Positions 8,420-17,202 of a DNA stretch of 64,000 nt are shown here, piece by piece. The notes below the pieces were generated by a model that was given only the letters and a program-made list of their open reading frames with translations, searched no databases and had not been told where the DNA came from. The stretch is taken from contig CAWCGF010000039.1 of NCBI GenBank assembly GCA_963794955.1, forward strand, positions 186,001-250,000. Reading direction: 5' to 3'. The stretch is from JAFDVL01 sp963794955. GTDB lineage: Bacteria > Acidobacteriota > Blastocatellia > RBC074. Numbering within the stretch: position 1 is the first letter of the stretch; each line of letters opens with the position of its first letter. A program made the translations under genes and the position numbers.

Positions 8420-9721
8420 TTACACCTCAAGTTTCCACGGCGCACGATACTTCGCCTTCAGGAATGGTTTGACGTGATTTTGCTTTACTGTCCAATTCGT
8501 CTCATCCCAGTCGAGCCACGTTTTGTGACGCATCGAAAGATTCGCCAGGATGCAGGCCGTCGAAGAGCGCACGCAGGTCTCAATATCGCTCGTCGGCTTG
8601 GCGCGTGACTTGATGCATTCGATAAAATTCTTCCAGTGCGGCACGTTCAGATCGCGCATCACCGCGTCGTTCTCATACGTTTGCTGTTCCACTTTCGAGC
8701 CTTTGTTCGGTACGAGCCAGCAACCGCTGCGGGTGACGATGACGGTGGCTTCCGTTCCGTGAATGGCTGTCCCCGCGCCCTGATTGCCAAACATCGGCAT
8801 CGGGTTGGCAGTACGGCTTTCATAGGTCAGCAAAAATTTCGGATACATGAACGTCGCCATCATCGTGTCGGGCGTGTCGGTGTTATCGTCAACATAGAGC
8901 TTGCTGCCCTGCGTCGAAATCGTTGTTGGCATGGGTTCACCGAAGCATTGATGGACAGGGTCAATTAAATGCACGCCCCAGTCGGTCATTGCTCCGCCCG
9001 CGTAATCCCAGAAATAACGAAACGTCGGAAACGTCGTGACGCCCACCCCCCAGCGATTAAGGTTAAACGGCACTTTCGGCGCAGGGCCAAGCCACATATC
9101 CCAATCCAGGCCCGCAGGCACAGGGCCGTCAGTCGGTCTGCCCCAGCCTTGCTTTTTGACGGCTCCGCTTTGCCATGTATGCACAAAGGTCACATTGCCG
9201 AGGATGCCGCTTTGCACCAGTTCAGCCGCTTTTTTGAAATAACCGCCAGAGCGTTGCATCGTGCCTGCCTGGACAACGCGTTGATATTTGCGCGCAGCCT
9301 GCACCATCTTCTGGCCTTCCTCAACATAGACTGAAGCGGGCTTTTCGACAAAGACATCTTTGCCAGCCTTGCAGGCTTCGACGGCCATATACGCGTGCCA
9401 ATGATCGGGCGTGGAAATGCACACCGCGTCAATGGATTTGTCGGCGAGGATTTCGCGGAAGTCTTTCACCGCCTTTACGGTGTGACCGCCTTTGGCGGCA
9501 GTGGCAACCGCCTTGTCCAACGTGGGTTGGTAAACATCACAAACCGCGACCGGCTGGGCATCCGGCATCCGCATCGCGTAACCCAGATTGCCAGAACCCA
9601 TCGCGCCGATGCCGATGTGACCAATGGCAATGCGGTCGTTCGCGCCTTTCACGCGGCCTGTAAAAAGTGAGGTCGTGAGCGCCGCTCCGGCACTCTTGAG
9701 AATAGTTCTTCGTTCGATCAT
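8420..9721 (-). CDS. Gfo/Idh/MocA family oxidoreductase, Tat-exported
   Basis: 433 residues from the ATG at 9721, chosen because GGAG lies 7 bases upstream; an ATG 15 bases earlier lacks a site. A Tat leader (ERRTILKSAGAALTT) precedes a Rossmann NAD(P) domain (IGHIGIGAMGSGNLG), the STPDHWHAYM segment and the EKPASVYVEEG motif, whose Lys is the usual active-site residue. The C-terminal alpha/beta substrate domain follows (DYAGGAMTDWGVHLIDPVHQ). Exported members typically oxidise or epimerise sugars or use 3-keto-sugar intermediates. It is single-gene, next to the sulfatase block. Confidence 0.9.
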   Translation of the reverse strand: MIERRTILKSAGAALTTSLFTGRVKGANDRIAIGHIGIGAMGSGNLGYAMRMPDAQPVAVCDVYQPTLDKAVATAAKGGHTVKAVKDFREILADKSIDAVCISTPDHWHAYMAVEACKAGKDVFVEKPASVYVEEGQKMVQAARKYQRVVQAGTMQRSGGYFKKAAELVQSGILGNVTFVHTWQSGAVKKQGWGRPTDGPVPAGLDWDMWLGPAPKVPFNLNRWGVGVTTFPTFRYFWDYAGGAMTDWGVHLIDPVHQCFGEPMPTTISTQGSKLYVDDNTDTPDTMMATFMYPKFLLTYESRTANPMPMFGNQGAGTAIHGTEATVIVTRSGCWLVPNKGSKVEQQTYENDAVMRDLNVPHWKNFIECIKSRAKPTSDIETCVRSSTACILANLSMRHKTWLDWDETNWTVKQNHVKPFLKAKYRAPWKLEV

Positions 9722-9784
9722 CGTTGCTCCTATCAAGTTAAGCGCGTGAAAGCGCCGGTCATTTATGGTTAGGCAAAATTCCTG

Positions 9785-10189
9785 TTACCTACTAATGTTG
9801 ACGAGGCTGGCGGGGCGAGGCGCGTCGCGCAACGCCAGCGGCGTTTTAGGCGAACAACAAAGTTTAGCCAAACGCTCTCGGTCAAGGCGGAACTCCGGCT
9901 CGTCGCTCAGCCAGGCGCGGATTGCGCGGAAGACTTGTGCCGCTCTTGGATCAGGCGGATCAACAATACGGTAATGCATCCACTTGCCCTCCCGCCGCGC
10001 GCTGACCACGCCGGCCTGCCGCAAATACGCCAGATGGCGCGAAATCGTCGGCTGGGGCGCTTGCAATACCTCAGTAAAAAAGCAGACGCAAACCTCATCG
10101 TCTTGCATCAGATTAAGCAGCCGCAGCCGCGTACGATCTGACAAAGCCAGAAAGAACTTTTCAGCACTAAAATCCGTCTTGGTACTCAT
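9785..10189 (-). CDS. arsR: ArsR family metalloregulator
   Basis: 134 residues. A winged helix-turn-helix covers residues 10-85 (LALSDRTRLRLLNLM, then APQPTISRHLAYLRQAGVV as the recognition region, then the wing YRI). Cys34 and Cys36 in DEVCVC match the As(III)-sensing site of classical ArsR proteins. A further Cys pair (KLCCSP) near the C-terminus may be an extra metal ligand. It is transcribed divergently from arsI, and the shared 124-base region holds a perfect palindrome. ArsR represses its target promoters until arsenite releases it from DNA. Confidence 0.9.
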   Translation of the reverse strand: MSTKTDFSAEKFFLALSDRTRLRLLNLMQDDEVCVCFFTEVLQAPQPTISRHLAYLRQAGVVSARREGKWMHYRIVDPPDPRAAQVFRAIRAWLSDEPEFRLDRERLAKLCCSPKTPLALRDAPRPASLVNISR

Positions 10190-10215
10190 AGGGAAAAAAG
10201 TTTAGCACAGCCAAC

Positions 10216-10280
10216 ATATTCGCATTGACAAATATGTCGAGCGCCCCTAAAATGCGCCACATATTCGCAAATGCGAATAT
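10216..10280. promoter_or_regulatory. ArsR operator region between arsR and arsI
   Basis: A perfect palindrome, ATATTCGCAAATGCGAATAT, covers 10261-10280 (9-bp arms, 2-bp centre). A second, weaker copy with the same left half (ATATTCGCA) lies at 10216-10235. Both fall between the divergent arsR and arsI starts. The arrangement fits autoregulation of arsR plus control of the ars operon. Confidence 0.75.
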
Positions 10281-10313
10281 CTAAGAAAACTGGAACCAAG
10301 AGGAGTAGACAAT

Positions 10314-10802
10314 ATGAATCACGAAACCGTCAATACCGTGCCCGCACTCAAGGCGCATATCTCCATCAATGTCAGCGATGTCACACGCAGTATCGAGTTT
10401 TACCGCAAGCTGCTGGGCATTGAGCCGTTGAAAGTTCGCACCGGTTATGCCAAATTCGATGTGCAAAATCCGCCGCTGAATCTGGCGATGAATGAAGTGC
10501 CCGTCGGCGAAGGAAGATTGTCGCGCCTTTCGCATTTGGGCATTCAGGTGGCTTCGACCGAAGCCGTGTTGGCCATCAAGGAACGCTTGGAAGCAGTGGG
10601 GCTAAGCACCCGCGACGAAATGCAAACCAGTTGCTGTTACGCCGTGCAAGACAAAATCTGGGTCAGCGATCCCGATGGTAACGAATGGGAAGTCTTTGTC
10701 GTGCTGGAAGACCACCTGCCAGAGAAACAAAGCACCGGTTGCTGTGGAGTTGGGGCACCACAAATGGTGCAGCTTGGTTCGAGCGGTTGTAACGTACAAT
10801 AA
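10314..10802 (+). CDS. arsI: ArsI/CadI family protein, organoarsenical C-As lyase
   Basis: 162 residues of the vicinal-oxygen-chelate fold. The two-module layout is clear: ALKAHISINVSDVTRSIEFY, LSHLGIQV, then the diagnostic QTSCCYAVQDKIWVSDPDGN and WEVF. The paired Cys107/Cys108 bind trivalent methylarsenical in ArsI, and His15, His74 and the Glu in EWEVF are the expected metal ligands. ArsI breaks the C-As bond using Fe(II) and O2. The C-terminal tail has two more Cys residues (STGCCG). It begins a likely operon with the cupin and arsC under the ArsR palindrome. Confidence 0.85.
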   Translation: MNHETVNTVPALKAHISINVSDVTRSIEFYRKLLGIEPLKVRTGYAKFDVQNPPLNLAMNEVPVGEGRLSRLSHLGIQVASTEAVLAIKERLEAVGLSTRDEMQTSCCYAVQDKIWVSDPDGNEWEVFVVLEDHLPEKQSTGCCGVGAPQMVQLGSSGCNVQ

Positions 10803-10803
10803 A

Positions 10804-10890
10804 AGGTACAGCAAACTTTCCAGTTTGCTGCGGTCTTCACTAGCGAGCTACTCTCGGAGTCAGCCGCAAACTGGAAAGTTTGCTGTACCT
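10804..10890. repeat. Double palindrome (AGCAAACTTTCCAGTTTGCT family), copy 1
   Basis: The arm 10804-10828 is the exact complement of 10866-10890. Each arm is itself a small hairpin (GCAAACT-TTCC-AGTTTGC). The same arms, with an unrelated loop, recur at 18095-18177. The arrangement is like REP/BIME elements. Confidence 0.85.
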
Positions 10891-10907
10891 TCGCTAAGGA
10901 GTGAAAC

Positions 10908-11678
10908 ATGAAACGATCACTTTGGTTATTGGCGCTGATGGCTGGCCTGCTGGTTGGGGCAGCCGCAGCGCAGGACGCGATCAAGGTCGCGCCGCAAGCC
11001 TACAAGTTGGAATTTGAAAACGAATGGGTGAAGGTGACACGCGTTCATTACGGCCCGCATGAGAAGCTGCCGGAGCATTCTCACACCGAAAACGCTTCCG
11101 CTTACGTTTACTTAAACGACAGCGGCCCGATCATCTTCAAGCATGTCAATTTGCCGTATGGCAACGTGACCAGAAAGGAAACAAAGACGGGGAGCTTTCG
11201 GCTGTATAAAGGCCTGAAGGAATTGCATGCCGTTGAAAACCCGACTGCCACGCCGAGCGATTTCATGCGTGTCGAATTCAAAACTGATGCCGTGAATCCC
11301 AACTCGCTGCGCGGCAAATTTTTCCGCGAAGATTATCCGCCCGGCGAAAACTTCAGCAAAGTCCAGTTTGAGAACGAACAGATTCGCATCACGCGCCTGG
11401 TCATTGCCCCGCACGCGAATTCGGACGTTACAACCAACGCGACTGAGCCTGCGTTGCTGATGGCGCTGACGCCAACGCAATTGAAAACGCAGACGCAAAA
11501 AAGCAAAGCAATTCAACTCAATCTGACACCGGGGAAAACGCACTGGTTGAAGGTCAATCAGCCCCAGCAATGGGAAAACGTCAGCGACAGTGCAGCGGAG
11601 TTCTTACGCTTTGAGTTCAAGACGAAGCCAGTCGCAAACCAAACGAAGCCCGACGAGCACAAGCATAATGATGAATGA
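10908..11678 (+). CDS. Secreted protein with two cupin-like repeats
   Basis: 256 residues. A signal peptide (MKRSLWLLALMAGLLVGAAAAQ) is followed by two similar halves: YKLEFENEWVKVTRVHYGPHEKL at about 32-55 and FSKVQFENEQIRITRLVIAPHANSD at about 144-170. Each half then reads through a beta-rich segment ending in FMRVEFKT or FLRFEFKT. This pattern fits a bicupin, but the classic metal-binding His set is incomplete (PEHSH in the first half only). AAGGAG precedes the ATG. It lies between arsI and arsC, and its end overlaps arsC, so co-expression is likely. A role in arsenic resistance is not established. Confidence 0.75.
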   Translation: MKRSLWLLALMAGLLVGAAAAQDAIKVAPQAYKLEFENEWVKVTRVHYGPHEKLPEHSHTENASAYVYLNDSGPIIFKHVNLPYGNVTRKETKTGSFRLYKGLKELHAVENPTATPSDFMRVEFKTDAVNPNSLRGKFFREDYPPGENFSKVQFENEQIRITRLVIAPHANSDVTTNATEPALLMALTPTQLKTQTQKSKAIQLNLTPGKTHWLKVNQPQQWENVSDSAAEFLRFEFKTKPVANQTKPDEHKHNDE

Positions 11679-12108
11679 TGAAACGAAGAAAAAGCTGCGC
11701 GTGCTCATTCTTTGCACCGGCAATTCCGCGCGCAGTCAAATGGCTGAAGGGCTTTTGCAGCACGCAGGCGGCAGTAATTTTGAAGTCTATAGCGCAGGCA
11801 CCAAAGCCAGTTTTGTGCGTCCTGAAGCGATCCAGGCGATGCAAGACGTTGGCATTGATATTTCTAAACAACGCTCCAAAAACGTAGACGAATTTAGTGG
11901 GCAGGAATTCGATTACGTCATCACCGTTTGCGACAATGCCAACGAAAGCTGCCCGGTCTTCCCCGGCAAAACGGAGCGCCTTCATCACAGCTTTGAAGAC
12001 CCACCGCCGCCCCATGTCGGAACCGATGAATATCGGCTGGGAGTTTTTCGGCGAGTGCGTGATGAGTTAGAGGAATGGTTGAGGAAATTCATCAGGCAAG
12101 TAGCCTGA
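11668..12108 (+). CDS. arsC: Thioredoxin-coupled arsenate reductase (LMW phosphatase fold)
   Basis: 146 residues. The low-molecular-weight phosphatase P-loop CTGNSARS (Cys16 to Arg22) is followed by EFDYVITVCDNANESCPVFPG, which supplies the two resolving cysteines (Cys88, Cys95) of the thioredoxin-type enzyme, and by the DP motif near residue 111. It reduces As(V) to As(III) in the cytoplasm. The start overlaps the cupin stop (two consecutive ATGs at 11668 and 11671). No arsB or acr3 efflux gene follows in this window, so the arsenite pump must be encoded elsewhere or be lacking. Confidence 0.92.
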   Translation: MMNDETKKKLRVLILCTGNSARSQMAEGLLQHAGGSNFEVYSAGTKASFVRPEAIQAMQDVGIDISKQRSKNVDEFSGQEFDYVITVCDNANESCPVFPGKTERLHHSFEDPPPPHVGTDEYRLGVFRRVRDELEEWLRKFIRQVA

Positions 12109-12192
12109 GAAAAACGGCGCGAGAACCCAGCCCGCAGGTTTCTTGTTTATCCAGTAACATATCTGCCTATCTGCATCGTAAGGATAAGGCGC

Positions 12193-12738
12193 TTATTCCG
12201 GCTTCTCGGTTTCCAAGAGAATTCCCCCACCAAGCAATAAATTCAGCGCTTGACGGCGAACTTGCTGGGCAGTTTTGAATGCTATTTCGACCACCTCAAG
12301 ATAGGAAGTGCCTATATCATACTTGAGGCCTTCGAGCACTCGTAGCTGTTCGCGGAGCGCTACTTCGAGCGTTTTATGCGCCTTGTCACGTTGCGGAATA
12401 GATTCTTTGGAAACTCGCCCGGCATCAGCAATCAAAGCCGTGTAGCCTTTGATCTGCTCACTGGTAGCGACATAGTTCTCTTGCGTGACATAATCACGCG
12501 CCTTTTTTAACCGTTCCTCAGAAAGACGCACGTAGGTCTTCATCCGGTTATTGGGGTTTTCAGCTTTACTGATGGCACTAAGTTCTTCTTCAGTGAGGCG
12601 ATTTTTCCAGTCTTCTACTTTGTCAGGCTGCGGAGCGGCAAGACGCGGTCGTTCGGTTTGCCCACCCACTGACATAAAGCTCGCCCACAAAAATAATAGG
12701 GCAAGAAAGAATAGGTTTCTCTTTATGGTTCGCTCCAT
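12193..12738 (-). CDS. Secreted helical protein of unknown function
   Basis: 181 residues that I do not recognise. A signal peptide (LFFLALLFLWASFMSVGG) is followed by an acidic/basic all-helical body rich in E, K and R (LTEEELSAISKAENPNNRMKT, RLSEERLKKARDYV), with heptad-like hydrophobic spacing that suggests a coiled or helical-bundle fold. Similar anonymous exported helical proteins are common in Acidobacteriota. It stands alone on the reverse strand between arsC and the HEAT relic. No metal or catalytic motif is visible. Confidence 0.65.
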   Translation of the reverse strand: MERTIKRNLFFLALLFLWASFMSVGGQTERPRLAAPQPDKVEDWKNRLTEEELSAISKAENPNNRMKTYVRLSEERLKKARDYVTQENYVATSEQIKGYTALIADAGRVSKESIPQRDKAHKTLEVALREQLRVLEGLKYDIGTSYLEVVEIAFKTAQQVRRQALNLLLGGGILLETEKPE

Positions 12739-13044
12739 AAATGTACTGCTCCCCCTCCTCTGGTTTTATTGCTCGGGTTGCTTGCAACTTGACGTGATCG
12801 TCTAAATTGCCTATCCGCCTGGAACCCTTGCATAGCTTCAACTAACGGGTATCATCATACACACGCACTGAAAAACTGCACGGCTATTTTTTTGCGGTAG
12901 AGCGATTTGATTGGATAAGTGCATGCGGGCTTCATCCTATGCGATCCGGTCAGGCCCCAGGTAATAAGAAAAAAACAGCCAAAAACCCGGGTAGCGCGTT
13001 CGTCGCTTCTGACGATGGTTTATCGGTAAAGGGAGGATAAACGC

Positions 13045-13388
13045 ATGCCAAGGAGAAACCTTACAACCAGATGGTAGAACTTTATCCTTGTGGTTAGTGG
13101 AAGTCTTCTCGCTACCTGTGCCCACGCACAGGAAAAGCGCGATCTCGCGGCGCTGGTTCGCTCGGAAAAACAGGTAACAACCGCGCGGTAGACGCGCTGC
13201 TCCAAGCTCTCAAGGATGAATCTGATGCCGTACGCGCTGGGGCAGCGCTGGCACTCGGTGAACTTAAAGACAGGCGTGTGATTGAAGTCTTGGAGAAGCT
13301 ATCACAGCAGGAGAAAAGCGTACAGGAACGCCAACAACTTGAGTATGCCCTCTGGCAATTACGCGCACTCCCAGCACAAAAACAATGA
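13045..13388 (+). pseudogene. HEAT-repeat protein relic with nonsense codon and frameshift
   Basis: GGGAGG lies upstream of ATG 13045. The frame reads MPRRNLTTRW, then TAG (13075-13077). It continues in the same frame as a signal peptide (NFILVVSGSLLATCAHAQ) and EKRDLAALVRS. A -1 shift near 13165-13172 restores a HEAT-repeat unit (AVDALLQALKDESDAVRAGA, then ALGELKDRRVIEVLEKL), which ends at TGA 13386-13388. One stop and one shift in so short a gene suggest decay. Sequencing error would have to occur twice. Confidence 0.6.
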
Positions 13389-13487
13389 AAATTGAGTGGC
13401 ATTGTTCACGAAACGAAAAAGAACGAAAAAAATGCTCTTGCAGCAACTTTCCGTTCCTTCGGTTCTTTCCGCGTGTTGTCCGTTCGG

Positions 13488-14594
13488 TTATTCGGGTTTT
13501 TCGGCTCGCAACTTGTTATCCGTGGCGGCTTGCACCGGGCCGCCCTGGCCACCTTTAGCTGTATAGCCCTGGCGCGTGCGGACGATCAGTTTGCGGTTGT
13601 CTTTGGGTGTAGCCACCACTTTGATCGTGCGATAGGTACCGTCTTTTTTGTCGTTGGTGGGCGAATAGCCAACGACGTATTGCGAGCGCAGGTCTTTAGC
13701 CACTTGCGCCATCACAGCAGGCATTTCGCTCGCTTCTTTGGGGAAGAAGGCGCGTCCGCCAGAATCTTCGGCCAGGTGGATCAAGAGGTCCTTGGCTTTC
13801 TTCGTGGCGGATTTGCCAAACAGGCTGGCACCATCATCGCTTTCATCCAGGATGCCGACTAAATAGACCTGCACATCGTCTTCCTGAATCGCCTTGATAA
13901 CTTCTTTTTCCTTCCACGAACTGTTTTTCTCCACACCGTCCGTGATGACGACTAATGCTTTTTTGCGCTGCCGTCCTTTTTGCTGCGCGTGATCGGCGGT
14001 CGCAATGATCGCATCCAGCAACGCCGTACCGCCCCCGGTGAAGAGTTCGTTCAAGCCGTCTTCAAGTTCGCGTTTGTCGCGTGTGAAGTCGCGTAGCAAC
14101 TCGGCTTCGGACTTGAATTGGGCGATGAAAGCTTCGTCATCGTCTTTCATCTGCTTGACCAACGTAAGGGCGGAATCGGAGACGGTCTGCAACTTCGCAC
14201 GCATGCTGCCGGAGGTGTCAATGACGATGCCCAGGCTCAAGGGAACATCTACCCGATCCAAACTCTCAATCGGTTGCAGCACTTTGTTTTCATAGACCGT
14301 GAATTCCTCTTTGGTCAGGTTCATGATGGGTTTGCCGCCCTGGTCAATCACGGCCACATCCAACAGCACTAAGTCGGTATCAATTTTCTCGACGAGTCCT
14401 TTTTCCGAAGGCTGCTGTTCTTGTTCGGCACCCTGCCGCTGTGGCTCTTTCTTTTTCTGTGCCTCCTGCTTGGGAGGTTGCGTGGCCGCCGCAGGCTTTT
14501 GTTCCGGCTTAGGCGACTGAGCAGGAACAAGCGGTGCGATTAACAAGGAGCCAACGAGTGCAATGGAAATGAAAAACGATTGATTTAAGCGCAT
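13488..14594 (-). CDS. VWFA-related protein, acidobacterial type (secreted)
   Basis: 368 residues. Signal peptide, then a proline/glutamine/lysine-rich linker (about 25-70), an Ig-like segment (NLTKEEFTVYENKVLQPI) and a von Willebrand A domain with an intact MIDAS motif DTSGS, the TGGGTALLDAI Thr loop and VVITDGVEKNSS. The C-terminal part (DLRSQYVVGYSPTNDKKDG, VRTRQGYTAKG) is the signature of the acidobacterial VWFA family. Such proteins are thought to be exported and to bind other envelope components through a divalent cation. Two relatives lie at 30234-31302 and 31343-32398. Confidence 0.9.
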   Translation of the reverse strand: MRLNQSFFISIALVGSLLIAPLVPAQSPKPEQKPAAATQPPKQEAQKKKEPQRQGAEQEQQPSEKGLVEKIDTDLVLLDVAVIDQGGKPIMNLTKEEFTVYENKVLQPIESLDRVDVPLSLGIVIDTSGSMRAKLQTVSDSALTLVKQMKDDDEAFIAQFKSEAELLRDFTRDKRELEDGLNELFTGGGTALLDAIIATADHAQQKGRQRKKALVVITDGVEKNSSWKEKEVIKAIQEDDVQVYLVGILDESDDGASLFGKSATKKAKDLLIHLAEDSGGRAFFPKEASEMPAVMAQVAKDLRSQYVVGYSPTNDKKDGTYRTIKVVATPKDNRKLIVRTRQGYTAKGGQGGPVQAATDNKLRAEKPE

Positions 14595-14681
14595 AACCTC
14601 ACCTTGAATTAACTTGTCTACGTTAAGGGGATGACGAGAAAAGCATTATACATCCTTTGCCCCGCCTGCCTGCAAATTATG

Positions 14682-14712
14682 TTGCGCGAATCTTCTGACG
14701 CTGTCCTATAAT
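14682..14712 (+). promoter_or_regulatory. Candidate sigma70-type promoter of the deaminase gene
   Basis: A consensus TATAAT sits at 14707-14712, 41 bases before ATG 14754. A weak TTGCGC lies at 14682-14687 with a 19-base spacer, which is longer than ideal. The same intergenic region (14595-14753) also has to serve the divergent VWA gene. Confidence 0.4.
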
Positions 14713-14753
14713 GTTCTCAATGGTAAAAATGAAGAGTAGAAAGGTCTTCCCAC

Positions 14754-16091
14754 ATGAGAACAACAGAAAACAAATTTGACCTCGTCATTGTCAACGGCAC
14801 GGTCGTTACAATGAACTCAAATCACGAGGTAATTAAGGATGGTGCCGTAGCGATGCGGGGCGAACAGATTGCCCTCGTCTGTCCCACCAAAGATTTGCCG
14901 GAAGGCTGGACGGCACGCCAGACAATTGAGGCAACGGATGCCATCATCATTCCGGGCCTGATCAATGCCCATACACACGTGCCGCATTCTTTGTTGCGAG
15001 GTGTCGGCGACGGATTACCCCTGGAACGCTGGCTGTCAGAAGCCATCTTCCCTATTGAGCGCGCTTGTGTAGATGAGGATTTCGTCAAGGTCGGCGCGCG
15101 GCTTTCGATCATTGAAATGTTGCTGGGCGGCACGACCACCTTTGCTGACATGTTTTTCTACGAATACGCCATCGCGCAGGAAGCCGATACGCTCGGCATT
15201 CGCGCGGTGCTCGGCGAGACCGTAATGGACCTCCCAACCCCGGATGCGCCCGAAGGCGTCCAGCAAGCCCTGGCCTTAGCCGAAAAATTCATTGGCGAAT
15301 GGCAGGGCCACGACCGCATTACGCCTGCCGTCGCGCCGCACGCGCCCTACACCTGCGGGCCGGAAACAATTCGCGCCGCGCGCGATCTGGCGCATAAAAC
15401 CCAAACGCCCCTGCTAATTCACCTCTCGGAAACCAAGCACGAGGTAGATCAAATCCTCAAGAAATATGGCGCAACGCCAATTCATTACGTCGCCCGCGAA
15501 GGCTTGTTCGATGTCAAAGTCTTAGCCGCGCACGTGGTGCATCCGCAATCCGGCGAACTGGCATTGTTGCAGGAAAAGAATGCTGGCATCGCACATTGCC
15601 CGCGCTCGAATATGAACCTGGCCTCCGGTGCCGCGCCGATTCGTCGGATGCTGGATAAAAACCTGCGCTTGGGATTAGGCACGGATGGCGCAGCTTCGTG
15701 CCCAACGACGAATTTGTTTGAGGAAATGGGAACGGCGGCGCGCCTGGCCAAGTTACATCACGAACGCGCCGATGTGGTTTCGGCGCGTGAGATTTTTGCG
15801 ATGGCAACCATTAGCGGCGCGCGCGCGCTTGGCATGGAAGATAAACTCGGTTCTATCGAACCCGGCAAGCTCGCCGACATCGTCGTCGTGGACACCGGCT
15901 CAGCAAATTTGGAACATGCACCTATTTATGACATCTACGCGCATCTGGTTTACGCCACAGCGGAAGCGCGCGACACGATTGTCGGCGGTATGCTGATCGT
16001 GCGTGACAAACGCGTGTTGACGATTGATTGGCAACGGTTGCGGCGGCAAGTACGCGAGCAATCAGACCGCATTACGCTCGTGGCCAGATAA
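14754..16091 (+). CDS. mtaD: Amidohydrolase: 5-methylthioadenosine/S-adenosylhomocysteine deaminase type
   Basis: 445 residues of the TRZ/ATZ-MtaD branch of cytosolic amidohydrolases. Motifs are NAHTHVPHSLLRG (metal HxH), ERACVDEDFVKVGARLSIIE, APHAPYTCGPETI, HLSETKHEVD, the HCPRSNMNLASG segment with its metal His, and GTDGAASCPTTNLFEEM with the metal Asp. It would deaminate adenosine derivatives, although triazine or guanine deamination is possible because specificity varies in this group. No signal peptide, so cytoplasmic. Confidence 0.85.
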   Translation: MRTTENKFDLVIVNGTVVTMNSNHEVIKDGAVAMRGEQIALVCPTKDLPEGWTARQTIEATDAIIIPGLINAHTHVPHSLLRGVGDGLPLERWLSEAIFPIERACVDEDFVKVGARLSIIEMLLGGTTTFADMFFYEYAIAQEADTLGIRAVLGETVMDLPTPDAPEGVQQALALAEKFIGEWQGHDRITPAVAPHAPYTCGPETIRAARDLAHKTQTPLLIHLSETKHEVDQILKKYGATPIHYVAREGLFDVKVLAAHVVHPQSGELALLQEKNAGIAHCPRSNMNLASGAAPIRRMLDKNLRLGLGTDGAASCPTTNLFEEMGTAARLAKLHHERADVVSAREIFAMATISGARALGMEDKLGSIEPGKLADIVVVDTGSANLEHAPIYDIYAHLVYATAEARDTIVGGMLIVRDKRVLTIDWQRLRRQVREQSDRITLVAR

Positions 16092-16098
16092 TTGAACG

Positions 16099-16177
16099 GA
16101 ACGCGGATGACGCGGATATCGTAGATGAAGGCGGATCGAAGCAGTTCTCATCCGCTTTAGCTGTGGTATCCGCGTTC
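16099..16177. repeat. Inverted repeat with GAACGCGGAT arms
   Basis: GAACGCGGAT at 16099-16108 pairs with ATCCGCGTTC at 16168-16177. Further GCGGAT/ATCCGC pairs lie inside. It occupies nearly the whole gap between the deaminase and GT9 genes. Confidence 0.65.
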
Positions 16178-16194
16178 TATTTTTGAAGTTGTCA

Positions 16195-17202
16195 ATGAGC
16201 GATTCACTGCAAAGAATTTTTGTCTCCCACGTTGCAAGCCTCAGCCAAACGGTTCTCGCTTTACCTGCCTTCCGCGCCCTGCGACATTCGTTCCCGCAAA
16301 CGCATATCACCGTCGCTTCCAGCTATTCTGCCGCTGACATCGTGCAGCTCTCGCACTGTGCTAACCTGGTTGTGCCCGTGAGCCGCAGGCAGGAAATCAT
16401 TAATCCGCGGGCGTCGTACCGCAGCTTACAATCGCTCAGCGCCCTACGCCGCGAGCATTATGATTTGACGATTGAGTTGCAACGCAATCCAGTCGGCAGT
16501 TTGGCGCGTTGGCTGGCGCAAATCGGCTCCGGCAAACGGCACAAAAAACTGCTGACACAAATCCGGGAAGTGTTGCTCAGAAAGTCGCTTAACAACAAGC
16601 ACACCGCCCAACGGTATATCGAAATCCTCGCCGAAATCGGCGCGCATCCAATTGATTCCGAACCCAAGCTATATACCGATCGCGCCGCCGATGAACGCAT
16701 GGAGCAGCGTTTGGAAAAAAGCGGAATGTTAGCCAGTGGATTGTTAATCGGCCTTCACCCCGGCGCAGGCCGCAACAAGCCGCGCTGGTCGCCGGACAAG
16801 TTTGCCATCGTCGCAGCCAAATTGATTCACACGCTGGATGCACGCGTACTGATCTTTGCTGGCCCGCACGAGCGAGGATTGGCACGCGCGCTGGTGAAAC
16901 AGCTTCCGCCGAAACAGGCGTTGGCGTTTGAATCCGAGTCATTAGTGGAAATGGCTTCGGCGCTGGCGCGTTTGAGCGTGTTCATAGCGAATCAATCCGG
17001 CCCGGCGCATCTCGCCGCCGCCTTAGGCACCCCGGTCGTGGCGACTTCCCTGCTTAATCTTCCGAACACAAACGATTTGCTCAGCCGCAATCACGTGTTG
17101 CTGCGCCAGGCAACGCTTGAAGCGATTACCACAGATGATGTCTACGAAGCCGCTGGCCAACTCATTAAATCGAATCGCGCCGAATTTTTATGGGCGAGAT
17201 AG
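16195..17202 (+). CDS. Glycosyltransferase family 9 (heptosyltransferase-like)
   Basis: 335 residues from ATG 16195; a TTG four codons earlier has no better ribosome site. The N-terminal domain shows the usual SLSQTVLALPAFRALRHSFP pattern. The C-terminal domain carries GLHPGAGRNKPRWSPDKFA (nucleotide-sugar site) and NQSGPAHLAAALGTPVVATS, both characteristic of ADP-heptose:LPS heptosyltransferases. It likely transfers heptose or another sugar to lipopolysaccharide at the inner membrane face. Neighbours give no further hint about the acceptor. Confidence 0.85.
   Translation: MSDSLQRIFVSHVASLSQTVLALPAFRALRHSFPQTHITVASSYSAADIVQLSHCANLVVPVSRRQEIINPRASYRSLQSLSALRREHYDLTIELQRNPVGSLARWLAQIGSGKRHKKLLTQIREVLLRKSLNNKHTAQRYIEILAEIGAHPIDSEPKLYTDRAADERMEQRLEKSGMLASGLLIGLHPGAGRNKPRWSPDKFAIVAAKLIHTLDARVLIFAGPHERGLARALVKQLPPKQALAFESESLVEMASALARLSVFIANQSGPAHLAAALGTPVVATSLLNLPNTNDLLSRNHVLLRQATLEAITTDDVYEAAGQLIKSNRAEFLWAR

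Noticed and set aside
12740..13040. Gap before the HEAT relic searched for a small gene
   Set aside because: No frame with a ribosome site and conserved sequence was seen. It is probably promoter and spacer DNA.
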